From: Bacteroidota bacterium
Lineage (GTDB): Bacteria > Bacteroidota > Bacteroidia > Bacteroidales > Marinifilaceae
Length of the DNA: 15,433 nt
Assembly: GCA_023400335.1 (NCBI GenBank)
Contig: JAEXFF010000336.1
Span: 1 to 15,433, forward strand
Direction: 5' to 3'
A program made the position numbers and the translations under genes. Below, one piece after another: positions 6,880 through 14,797 of the stretch (positions are counted from its first letter, which is position 1; every line of letters starts with the position of its first letter). The notes under the pieces were generated by a model, which searched no databases, was not told the origin of the DNA, and saw nothing but the letters and a program-made list of their open reading frames with translations.

Positions 6880-9800
6880 ATGTTAAAGAAAATCTTAAAA
6901 CAGGAATTTCTATTCCTAATGCTTATAAGTATGGCATTTCCCTGCTATGCACAAAGTATGAAAAAAGTGTCCGGAACTCTATTCAGTGAACGGGGACATC
7001 CGGTTGCAGGTGCAAATATTCTGGAAAAGGGTACTTCCAATGGGGTGATCTCTGATACTGAAGGAAATTTTGTATTTGAAGTGCATACGGATGCTGTATT
7101 ACTGATTACCTATGTAGGGTATCAGTCCAGGGAAATACCGGTATCCCGTCAGGATCATTACGTTATTTATTTACAGGAAGAGGCAGAGCTGCTGGATGAA
7201 ATTGTTGTAATTGGGTATGGTGTACAGAAAAAATCCAGTTTGACTGCTGCTGTCGCGTCGGTTCCGGTAGAAGAAATACAGAAACAGTTGAGTGGAAATG
7301 TAGCTTCTGCTTTACAGGGACGTATGCCTGGGATTGAGATCATACAAAAAGGTGGGGAAGCCGGAGCGGATGTTAAAATATTGATACGGGGAGCCGGTAG
7401 TTTTGGTTCGACGGAACCATTGTACGTTATCGACGGAGCGATCAGTAACAATGGATTGAATGCTTTGAATTCGTATGATATTGCTTCCATAGAAATACTG
7501 AAAGATGCTTCTGCTGCTGCCATTTACGGATCGAGAGCGGCTAATGGGGTGGTATTGGTGACTACTCGTCAGGGGCGATCCGGCAAGACTATTGTTGAAG
7601 TATCAGGTTCTTATGCTTACCAGACCTTATCTAAAAAACTGGATTATATGAATGCAGAACAGTGGCGTCGCTTTGCTAATCAGGTGGCTGATAACAGCGG
7701 CCTGGAACGTGCGGCTGAAAATATTAATCCGACTTGTCCGGAGATAGATACAGACTGGCAGGATCTGTATTTCGGTCCGGCTCCCATGTATAATTTAAAT
7801 GCATCGATTTCAGGAGGCCGTGAGCATACCACTTTCAATTTCGGTTTGGGATATTTTAAACAGGATGGTATATTCGTTCGCTCGGGTTATGAAAAATACA
7901 ATGCCCGGATAAACGGTAGTTTCAAAAAAGGTAGGTTGAGTGTCACTGAAAATCTTGCTATTGCCCATACTGTGAAGAAACCAATTCCCAGCGAATGGTT
8001 GATGGGATTGCCTACTGTTCCGGAAAAAGACGAATACGGACGTTATGTGTCGGCAGGACCGGAGTATAGTATTTTATCTGAGGCTGTTGAGAATCCTATT
8101 GCTCTCTTTTATAATCAGGAGGTCAGGAATAAAACGACAGATGTAACGGGCAGTCTGAGTATAGGAATGAAAATAGTCGAAGGACTCACGTATAAATTAA
8201 ATCTGGCCGGAAGTTATCTGAATAGTCACGATTATATTCATATACCTGCTTATAGTACTCTCTGGAATGAAGACGGAACTCCTGTTTCCGGTTTTGGACA
8301 ACTTTATACTTCCTTGAATGAAGCCCGTGGCGAAAATTTCAATTATACCGTTGACAATTTAGTTACATATAACGGTAAATTTAACGGTCATACAGTTGAC
8401 GTTTTGCTGGGTACCAGTTGGATGCGTGAATATAACCGGACGATGTCTGTCAGTAGTGATAATAACGATTTGGGGGCTTCGGAGATTACCGGGTACAAGG
8501 GACCGGGTACTGTCGGAGCAAAGGAAATGAATGCTGCTCTGCTATCTTTTTTTGCGCGTGTCAATTATGATTACCGGAACAGATATCTGTTGTCGGTGAG
8601 TATACGTAGCGATAAATCCTCTAAATTTGCCCGGGGGCACAGGGTAGGATACTTTCCGTCTGTTTCTGTCGGTTGGAATATTCATCAGGAAAAATTTTTC
8701 AGTGTACCCTGGATCAGTAAACTGAAAATCAGGGGAAGTTATGGTGAACTGGGTGCAAACTTCATCGATCCTTATGCTTTCCTTTCTTTGGCACACGGTC
8801 CTGTTCCTGCTATTTTTGGAAATAAACGCACCATAGGATATGTTACCCGTTTGGCACAGGAAAATCTGACATGGGAAACCAGTGTTACGGTCAATGCCGG
8901 GATTGAATTAGGTTTCTTTCAGAATGAGTTGACTTTTACGGCGGACTTGTACCGTAAGCGCAATAATGATTTGCTGGCACCCTTGCAGGCTTTGCCTTCT
9001 TCTGGGCAGACCTTAACGCTGAATGAAGGTGACTTACCTTATTTCAATACGGCATCTGTAGAGAATAAAGGACTTGAACTGACAGCAGCTTACCGTAAAG
9101 AATGGAATTCTTTCCGCTTGAATACCACTGCTAACATTTCTTTTTTGAAAAATAAGGTGAAAGCATTGGGGGATGGGGTGCAACCGATTCGCGGACAACA
9201 ATTCAGTTCGAAATTTAATGACAGAGCTACGATTACCAAACCGGGATTACCTATCGGCTCTTTCTGGGGCTATGTCGTAAAGGGCATCGATACTCAGGGA
9301 AATTTCATTTTTGAGGATAATAACGGATTGGATGGCCAGGGACATTTGACAGGCAGACCCAATGGAACCGTGGATGATAATGATAAAACTGTCATCGGGA
9401 ATCCCGTTCCTGATTTTACGTATGGTCTGAATCTGACATTAGGTTACAGGCAGTGGGATCTGACTGCCTTTTTCCAGGGTTCTCAGGGAAATGAAATCTT
9501 TTGCGCTGCCAAGTACTATGCTTATTTCAACTATTCTTGTAATAAACCTGTAGATGCTCTGAATTCCTGGACTCCCGGTAATACTGCTACTGGTTTGCCT
9601 GTTGCCAAAACAGATAATTTTGCAGGAGGTAATTCTTTGCCCAGTACGTTTTATGTTGAAGACGGTTCTTATTTCAGATGTAAAAATCTACAGCTGGGAT
9701 ATACATTCAGCGATCGCTTATTGAGGAATACATTTATCCGGAGTGCGCGTCTTTATGCCGGGGTACAGAATTTATTTACAATAACCGGTTATCCCATGTA

Positions 9801-9915
9801 TGATCCGGAAGTTAGTAACAATACGCTGTTCGACCGTGGCGTAGACGGACTGCACAGACAAGGACCGACAGTAAATACCCGTACTTATACTGCCGGCTTT
9901 AGTTTAACTTTTTAA
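6880..9915 (+). CDS. SusC/RagA-family TonB-dependent outer-membrane transporter
   Basis: 1011 residues. A signal peptide ends near CYA|Q (24-25). A carboxypeptidase-regulatory-like domain follows (about 29-99; VSGTLFSERGHPVAGANI, then a TYVGYQSREI end). A TonB box is at LDEIVVIGYG (105-114). The plug carries SusC signatures: LQGRMPGI (145-152), LYVIDGA (181-187) and EILKDASAAAIYGSRAANG (205-223). The rest is a 22-strand-type barrel with alternating aromatic strands, ending in FSLTF with the terminal Phe used for outer-membrane assembly. With SusD it imports oligosaccharides or other large nutrients, powered by TonB-ExbBD. No STN domain is present, so there is no sign of FecR/ECF-type signalling through this protein. 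Position and spacing indicate co-transcription with the upstream kinase and downstream SusD. The substrate is unknown because no enzyme gene accompanies it. Confidence 0.96.
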   Translation: MLKKILKQEFLFLMLISMAFPCYAQSMKKVSGTLFSERGHPVAGANILEKGTSNGVISDTEGNFVFEVHTDAVLLITYVGYQSREIPVSRQDHYVIYLQEEAELLDEIVVIGYGVQKKSSLTAAVASVPVEEIQKQLSGNVASALQGRMPGIEIIQKGGEAGADVKILIRGAGSFGSTEPLYVIDGAISNNGLNALNSYDIASIEILKDASAAAIYGSRAANGVVLVTTRQGRSGKTIVEVSGSYAYQTLSKKLDYMNAEQWRRFANQVADNSGLERAAENINPTCPEIDTDWQDLYFGPAPMYNLNASISGGREHTTFNFGLGYFKQDGIFVRSGYEKYNARINGSFKKGRLSVTENLAIAHTVKKPIPSEWLMGLPTVPEKDEYGRYVSAGPEYSILSEAVENPIALFYNQEVRNKTTDVTGSLSIGMKIVEGLTYKLNLAGSYLNSHDYIHIPAYSTLWNEDGTPVSGFGQLYTSLNEARGENFNYTVDNLVTYNGKFNGHTVDVLLGTSWMREYNRTMSVSSDNNDLGASEITGYKGPGTVGAKEMNAALLSFFARVNYDYRNRYLLSVSIRSDKSSKFARGHRVGYFPSVSVGWNIHQEKFFSVPWISKLKIRGSYGELGANFIDPYAFLSLAHGPVPAIFGNKRTIGYVTRLAQENLTWETSVTVNAGIELGFFQNELTFTADLYRKRNNDLLAPLQALPSSGQTLTLNEGDLPYFNTASVENKGLELTAAYRKEWNSFRLNTTANISFLKNKVKALGDGVQPIRGQQFSSKFNDRATITKPGLPIGSFWGYVVKGIDTQGNFIFEDNNGLDGQGHLTGRPNGTVDDNDKTVIGNPVPDFTYGLNLTLGYRQWDLTAFFQGSQGNEIFCAAKYYAYFNYSCNKPVDALNSWTPGNTATGLPVAKTDNFAGGNSLPSTFYVEDGSYFRCKNLQLGYTFSDRLLRNTFIRSARLYAGVQNLFTITGYPMYDPEVSNNTLFDRGVDGLHRQGPTVNTRTYTAGFSLTF

Positions 9916-9925
9916 TCCTGTAAAG

Positions 9926-11608
9926 ATGAAAACGTTTCCTAAAATAATAATGGTTATCTGCCTGGTTACGGAACCCTTGTTTCTTGCCTGTAATGGTGTT
10001 TTCGATGATTTAGCCGTCCATCCCAATCAGCAGGATGTCAACCAATTTTATAAAACTCCGGAAAATATTAATGAGGGCATTATCGGTATTTATTCGTATA
10101 TTACCGTGCCCCGGGCCATGGGGGCTTCCGGTATGGGATTACTTTGTAACCGGGGAGATGAAGGAAGTGCACGTTCTGATTATGCTTCACCGGGGCAATA
10201 TACCGCTGCACTTACTCCCTCCTATTATACTGTTGTACAACCTTATCAACTGTTTTATACGGCAGCATCACAGGCTTGCCAGATGATTGAGGTTATTCCT
10301 GGTGTGAATTTCACCCGTGAGAAACAGAAAAATGCTTATCTGGGAGAAGCTTATTTCCTGCGTGCTTTCTGCCATTTTTTTCTGCTCACCCATTTCCGGA
10401 ACATTCCTTTGATGAAAGAATTTCCGAAATCGCTTAAAGATTACAAACCGCAGGCTGCTCCTGAAGAAGTTTGGGAATTTATTTGCCAAGATCTGGAAAA
10501 AGCACGTCAGTTATTGCCGTTAAAAGGATATTGGGGAGCGGATGATCAAGGACGTGTTACCCGGGCTTCGGCAGCCGCTTTACTGGGTAAAGTCTATCTT
10601 TACCGTTCAGGAATTGAAAAATATTACGGTCAGTCGTCTGCTACCTATTACGATGAGGCGGCTGCCTGTTTTGATGAAATTATCCGCGGGGAGGATGGTT
10701 TTTATACATTGACAGATAATTATAACTGGAATTTTGACGTTGCTCATGAAAACAATGACGAATCCATTTTTGAGTTTCAGTTTCTGGGCGATGCAGTAAA
10801 TACTTCTTTCAATCCCGGTCTTCCTGAAAGTGGCGTATGGAAAGATCCGCGTGGTTTCTATCCTCCGAACACCGACAAAGGCAATACGGCCCAGGATCAG
10901 GTAATGCACGATTGGGTTTATCAGGCTTTTGTCCGTTCGAAAGATGTTGACGGACATACCGATTCGCGTATGTTTGCTACCTTGATCTTCGACGATGGTT
11001 CAGACGATATATCGGCAAAATCCGGTGATGCCGTGACTGTTTTTGACGGAAAAAGTTATCTGGAAACATACGGGGATAAAGGTTTCGGTTTGTCAAATGT
11101 AAAAGCGGCAAGATATAAATGTGCCGGGCGGAAATGGCTCGATTGGACCTTATCGACGGTAGATCCCGGCAATAGGATGTATTTCTACTACCAGCGGGCG
11201 CATGGAGTGAACTATCGTTACATTCGTTATGCTGATGTATTGCTGATGTATGCGGAGGCTGTCGTAAGCGGAGGCAAGCAGGGGATATTGACCCCTTTGG
11301 AAGCCGTAAGCCGGGTAAGGGCTCGTAAAAGTGTAAATTTACCGGCCTTAGCGGCTGTCGACATGGAAGTGATCGAAAATGAACGGATTCTGGAGTTAAC
11401 AGGTGAAGGACACCGCTTTTTCGATTTGTTGCGGTGGGGAAAAGTCGTACAGCGTTTCCGCGAACTGGAAGCTTCCGATCCGAATTTTAAGCAATATGGT
11501 ATGTCTGAGTATCTGGGATTTCGTGAAGGACGTGATGAATGGTTGCCTATTCCGATCGATGAGGTGGAAGGTAATCCATATATCACAAAAAATAATCCGG
11601 GATGGTAA
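9926..11608 (+). CDS. SusD/RagB-family nutrient-binding outer-membrane lipoprotein
   Basis: 560 residues, starting 10 nt after the SusC stop. The N-terminal hydrophobic stretch ends FLAC, with Cys22 as the lipidation site; the h-region contains a Glu at 16, which is unusual. After the Cys comes the typical FDDLAVHP-like segment. The helical TPR-like SusD N-domain is visible (YLGEAYFLRAFCHFFL, 138-153; RASAAALLGKVYLYR further on). The C-terminal RagB/SusD region has YRYIRYADVLLMYAEA, then NERILELTGEGHRFFDLLRWG, and the standard closing pattern WLPIPIDE...NPYITKNNPGW. SusD caps the SusC barrel on the cell surface and binds the ligand. No extra carbohydrate-binding domain is attached. It is the last gene before a hairpin terminator. 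Confidence 0.96.
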   Translation: MKTFPKIIMVICLVTEPLFLACNGVFDDLAVHPNQQDVNQFYKTPENINEGIIGIYSYITVPRAMGASGMGLLCNRGDEGSARSDYASPGQYTAALTPSYYTVVQPYQLFYTAASQACQMIEVIPGVNFTREKQKNAYLGEAYFLRAFCHFFLLTHFRNIPLMKEFPKSLKDYKPQAAPEEVWEFICQDLEKARQLLPLKGYWGADDQGRVTRASAAALLGKVYLYRSGIEKYYGQSSATYYDEAAACFDEIIRGEDGFYTLTDNYNWNFDVAHENNDESIFEFQFLGDAVNTSFNPGLPESGVWKDPRGFYPPNTDKGNTAQDQVMHDWVYQAFVRSKDVDGHTDSRMFATLIFDDGSDDISAKSGDAVTVFDGKSYLETYGDKGFGLSNVKAARYKCAGRKWLDWTLSTVDPGNRMYFYYQRAHGVNYRYIRYADVLLMYAEAVVSGGKQGILTPLEAVSRVRARKSVNLPALAAVDMEVIENERILELTGEGHRFFDLLRWGKVVQRFRELEASDPNFKQYGMSEYLGFREGRDEWLPIPIDEVEGNPYITKNNPGW

Positions 11609-11701
11609 TGATAAATAATTCTTATTCTTTTACCCCCCTCCGTACAACCGGGCTTGTAGATAAAGAGAAAATCTTATAAATATATTTAATTGAAAGGGAG
11701 A

Positions 11702-11732
11702 AAACAAAAGCAGGAAAAAACTGCTTTTGTTT
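11702..11732. terminator. Bidirectional hairpin terminator between convergent genes
   Basis: A perfect 12-bp stem (11702-11713 with 11721-11732) has a 7-nt loop. The A-rich left arm and T-rich right arm place U-rich sequence at the 3' side when read in either direction. It lies 94 nt after the SusD stop and about 100 nt after the phosphatase stop, as expected for a shared terminator. Confidence 0.65.
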
Positions 11733-11832
11733 CCATTCTTTCACATTACTTTACAGGCAGTTTTGCCTATCCGCCAATTTTAAGCATTTCATCCGGCTGC
11801 CTATTCCTTTTTTATTTTCTGCAGCTGGTAAA

Positions 11833-13110
11833 TCAGGATTCTTTTTCAAAAGCGGCCAGTTTATTCTTGTAATAAGCTTCTACATCTTTCCAATGATAAT
11901 AGGGGGCCAGATCACTTTTCACCGGAAGTTGCATTTCCTGTTCATTTAACATCACTTTTACCAAAATATCGTCACTCCCTTTTTTACGGAAGAAAACGAA
12001 CTGGATATTACTTGCCATCGGAAAAATCCGGTAATTGCGCCATACTTCTGCAACCTGATCCGCATTGTCTGTCTGATAACCGCAATCGTCCAGTTCTAAA
12101 AGGCAAGCTAAAGGAAGTACGCAAACTTCATGCCCGAAACGTAAGGTGGCACTGTTTTCTTTTTTTACAATACAAGTGTCTGCTGTTTCTAATATATTCT
12201 TCAGTAAATTTGCTTCTACATAGGGGATCTTTCCGCCGTTTAGGGGAGAAGGCCCGAAAGTCAGGTACCAGTCGTAATTTTCAATCAACCACAAATCGTA
12301 ACATTCTTCTTTTGTAAAAATGGAATAAAGCTCTAAATCCGTATCATGGCTTTGCATATTACTGGCTAGTTTAAATAAGGCGTTCATCAATTTGCCACTG
12401 TCTATTTTCCATTTTACATATTCCTGATTATTGAAAAGAGCAGCCATTAAACGGTCCGGATGAAGGTGCTCCCGCTGGAATTTAGCCTTCGCTTCGGCAA
12501 TTTCGTCTGACTTACGCATTTCCTTGAATGCCTTACCCTGATAATTTAAATACTCCATATCGTAGTGACTGGCGTCATTTTTGATCTTTAAATCCGGATT
12601 TAAGGATTGCAGTTCCAGACATTCCGACATCATGGATAAAATACAACGGATAACGACTGTGGAGCGTGCGTCTATCGCTGCTTCTCCACGAAATACTTCG
12701 GGATAATTCTGATACATTCTTCCGGCTATGCCTCTGTGTTGGCGGGCGCCCAGCGGGGTAAGTTCACCGTATCTTTTTACCGCCATACCGGCCATACTGT
12801 CAAGAACTCCTAAAACCTGTTTTCCCAATGGGGTGAGGACGCCGTTTTGATCTGCTTCCCGCATGATGCTTAACGGTTTTTCGTAATCCTCAGAATTAAT
12901 CAGAAAACGGGAGCCGTGACGTGCATAATGGCTCAGGTAGAAAGGCTTATATCCTTTTGGAGGTGCGGTCAGCTGACCTGCTGGTGCGGGATAAGCATAA
13001 TAATTACTGGCCGAACGGTGGATATCGGCAAAAATCTCTTCTTTTGCTGTTTGTGCAAATAGCCCTAAGGTAAAACAGCAAATAATGACTAATAACATAA
13101 AACGTTTCAT
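11833..13110 (-). CDS. Secreted histidine acid phosphatase, MINPP/phytase-like
   Basis: 425 residues with a signal peptide (MKRFMLLVIICCFTLGLFAQ) cleaved near 19-20. The catalytic motif HYARHGSR is at 61-68, with His65 as the phospho-accepting nucleophile. The companion LTPLGARQHRGIAGRM (117-132) and ARSTVVIRC (148-156) segments provide the usual phosphate-binding arginines. The second half carries LRFGHEVCVLPL (323-334). Its His327-Glu328 occupies the place of the proton-donor motif, which is HAE in MINPP enzymes and HD in classical acid phosphatases/phytases. The likely role is periplasmic or surface release of phosphate from inositol phosphates or other phosphomonoesters; the exact substrate is not determined. 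It is transcribed alone from a promoter match just upstream and ends against the SusD gene. Confidence 0.88.
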   Translation of the reverse strand: MKRFMLLVIICCFTLGLFAQTAKEEIFADIHRSASNYYAYPAPAGQLTAPPKGYKPFYLSHYARHGSRFLINSEDYEKPLSIMREADQNGVLTPLGKQVLGVLDSMAGMAVKRYGELTPLGARQHRGIAGRMYQNYPEVFRGEAAIDARSTVVIRCILSMMSECLELQSLNPDLKIKNDASHYDMEYLNYQGKAFKEMRKSDEIAEAKAKFQREHLHPDRLMAALFNNQEYVKWKIDSGKLMNALFKLASNMQSHDTDLELYSIFTKEECYDLWLIENYDWYLTFGPSPLNGGKIPYVEANLLKNILETADTCIVKKENSATLRFGHEVCVLPLACLLELDDCGYQTDNADQVAEVWRNYRIFPMASNIQFVFFRKKGSDDILVKVMLNEQEMQLPVKSDLAPYYHWKDVEAYYKNKLAAFEKES

Positions 13111-13153
13111 AGATCTTATTTAATTAAGGAAATATTTCGTTGACAAAATCAAT

Positions 13154-13185
13154 CAAAATTAACAACTATTCTTTATTATTACAAT
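13154..13185 (-). promoter_or_regulatory. Predicted promoter of the phosphatase gene
   Basis: On the minus strand ATTG (13185-13182), 20 nt, then TAATTTTG (13161-13154), an exact TAnnTTTG box. The ATG at 13110 is 44 nt downstream of the box. Confidence 0.45.
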
Positions 13186-13440
13186 GATTTTTTCCGGTAA
13201 AATACTACAGGTTCTGAACAAAGCGGAACGATAAGGGCGAATTTCTGAAATAAAGATAATCACAGATCAGCGTCCCGGTATTGGTAGTATATCAGACAAA
13301 TCAGCAGTGAAAAACGAAAAGGTTGTGGTGTATTCTTTTATTTTCTGACGATTCACTTGTATGAGGATACAGCGGTGTTTGGACGGAATCCGTTTATTCT
13401 TTTACCCAATATGTGTAAAAAAATGTTAATATTGAACGGG

Positions 13441-13474
13441 TTGAATAGAATTCTAACAAAAACGAATAAATTTG
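13441..13474 (+). promoter_or_regulatory. Possible promoter of the cyuA gene
   Basis: TAAATTTG (13467-13474) is an exact -7 box, 30 nt before the ATG at 13504. The nearest TTG (13441-13443) is 23 nt upstream of it, longer than usual. Its position supports translation from 13504 rather than from 13357. Confidence 0.35.
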
Positions 13475-13503
13475 TTACATCTAATATCAAAATTGTAAAT
13501 GAG

Positions 13504-14796
13504 ATGTGTCAGGTTACAGATGAACAGATAATTGAAATTTTAAGACAGGAAGCTGTTCCTGCTTTAGGATGCACTGAGCCCGTAGCCTGTGCATTGGCTT
13601 GTGCCCGTTGCCGGGAGGAATTGGGTGGAATACCGGAAGAGTTGGAGGTGTGGGTGAGTGGAAATATTTACAAAAATGGGATGGGGGTAGGGATTCCCGG
13701 TACTGGGATGACGGGGCTTCCGATTGCAGCTGCTTTGGGAGCGGTATGCGGGAGGTGCGAATATGGTCTGGAGGTTTTGAAAGATGTGTCGGAAGGGAAT
13801 AATCTGGAGGAAGCCCGTCGGTTGGTAGAAGCTCAGAAGATCAGTGTGAAAATGAAGCCGGATGCTCCGGATAAATTATATGCTGAAGCAATTGCCCGGA
13901 GGGGGAAAGAGCAGGTCCGGACAGTGATTATACATGCTCATACCAATATTGTTTGGGTAGAGAAAAACGGTGAGATTTTATTTCAGAAAGAATATTCTGT
14001 GTTGTCTCAGGACAAAAAAGACCGTCCTGAATTGAGTATTGCCCGTATTTGGAAATTTGTCCATGAAGTCGGTTTGGAAAAAATTGAATTTGTATTGCAG
14101 GGAGCTGAAATGAATAAAGCTATTTCAGCGGAAGGTTTAAAAACGGCTTATGGCTTACAGATCGGAAGGACGCTGAAAGAAAGTATAGAGAAAGGTTTGC
14201 TGGAGGATGATTTGCTGAATAATGCACTTATATGGGCTACGGCTGCTTCAGATGCCCGGATGGACGGCTGTGAAAAACCGGTTATGACCAATTCCGGAAG
14301 CGGAAATCAGGGGATAACCGTTATCTTACCGGTAGTCGTGGCTGCCGAGCGTTTTGGTTCTACCCGCGAGCAATTGGCAAGGGCTTTGGCTTTAAGTAAT
14401 CTGATTGCTGCTCATATACACTATTATTTAGGGCATTTATCCGCCCTTTGCGGAATTTTAATTGCCGGTACCGGTTCTGCTTCGGCTATTACATATCTGA
14501 TGGGAGGAAATTACGGGCAGGTAGTGAATACCATTAAGACCATGTGTTCGAACCTGACAGGAATGATGTGTGACGGAGCCAAACAGGGCTGTGCTTTAAA
14601 AGTGTATTCCGGCGTTTCGGCGGCTGTTCAGGCAGCTTTGTTGTCTATGCGGGGAATAAAGACCAATAACGACGGTATTGTAGAGGACGATATTGAAAAA
14701 ACCATCCGGAATGTCGGTTTGATAGGGACGGCAGGTATGGAGCAAACCGACCGTACGATTCTTGAGATTATGACGCAGAAAGAAGGGAAGAATTGA
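13504..14796 (+). CDS. cyuA: UPF0597 / CyuA-type iron-sulfur L-cysteine desulfidase
   Basis: 430 residues from the ATG at 13504, the start that matches the family opening (VTDEQIIEILRQEAVPALGCTEP). GCTEPVA holds Cys23. The glycine-rich segment VGIPGTGMTG is at 62-71. MTNSGSGNQGI (261-271) and a C-terminal cluster with Cys348, Cys356 and Cys363 (TMCSNLTGMMCDGAKQGC) provide the residues expected to hold a [4Fe-4S] cluster. The fold is related to iron-dependent serine dehydratases. Characterised relatives convert L-cysteine to pyruvate, ammonia and sulfide in the cytoplasm, and serine dehydratase activity is a possible alternative. An in-frame extension to 13357 is open but not family-like. A TatD-type gene follows after one base, suggesting translational coupling. 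Confidence 0.9.
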   Translation: MCQVTDEQIIEILRQEAVPALGCTEPVACALACARCREELGGIPEELEVWVSGNIYKNGMGVGIPGTGMTGLPIAAALGAVCGRCEYGLEVLKDVSEGNNLEEARRLVEAQKISVKMKPDAPDKLYAEAIARRGKEQVRTVIIHAHTNIVWVEKNGEILFQKEYSVLSQDKKDRPELSIARIWKFVHEVGLEKIEFVLQGAEMNKAISAEGLKTAYGLQIGRTLKESIEKGLLEDDLLNNALIWATAASDARMDGCEKPVMTNSGSGNQGITVILPVVVAAERFGSTREQLARALALSNLIAAHIHYYLGHLSALCGILIAGTGSASAITYLMGGNYGQVVNTIKTMCSNLTGMMCDGAKQGCALKVYSGVSAAVQAALLSMRGIKTNNDGIVEDDIEKTIRNVGLIGTAGMEQTDRTILEIMTQKEGKN

Positions 14797-14797
14797 G

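Larger units (their letters stand above)
13111..13503. other. 393-bp divergent intergenic region
   Basis: Apart from the two promoter matches at its ends I see no gene, terminator or repeat here. An open frame extends the desulfidase upstream to 13357, but its 49 extra codons do not resemble the family. Confidence 0.5.

Noticed and set aside
6880..7200. STN/FecR-type sigma-factor signalling through the SusC N-terminus
   Set aside because: The N-terminus is only a carboxypeptidase-regulatory-like domain before the TonB box. No FecR or ECF sigma gene is in the window.
7167..7523. 118-codon antisense frame inside the SusC plug region
   Set aside because: Its Ser/Ala/Ile-rich composition mirrors the conserved SusC plug codons on the other strand. 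No domain is seen.
11609..11832. Possible extra gene between SusD and the phosphatase
   Set aside because: The only open frame here (11690-11872, 60 codons) runs through the terminator hairpin and has no recognisable content.
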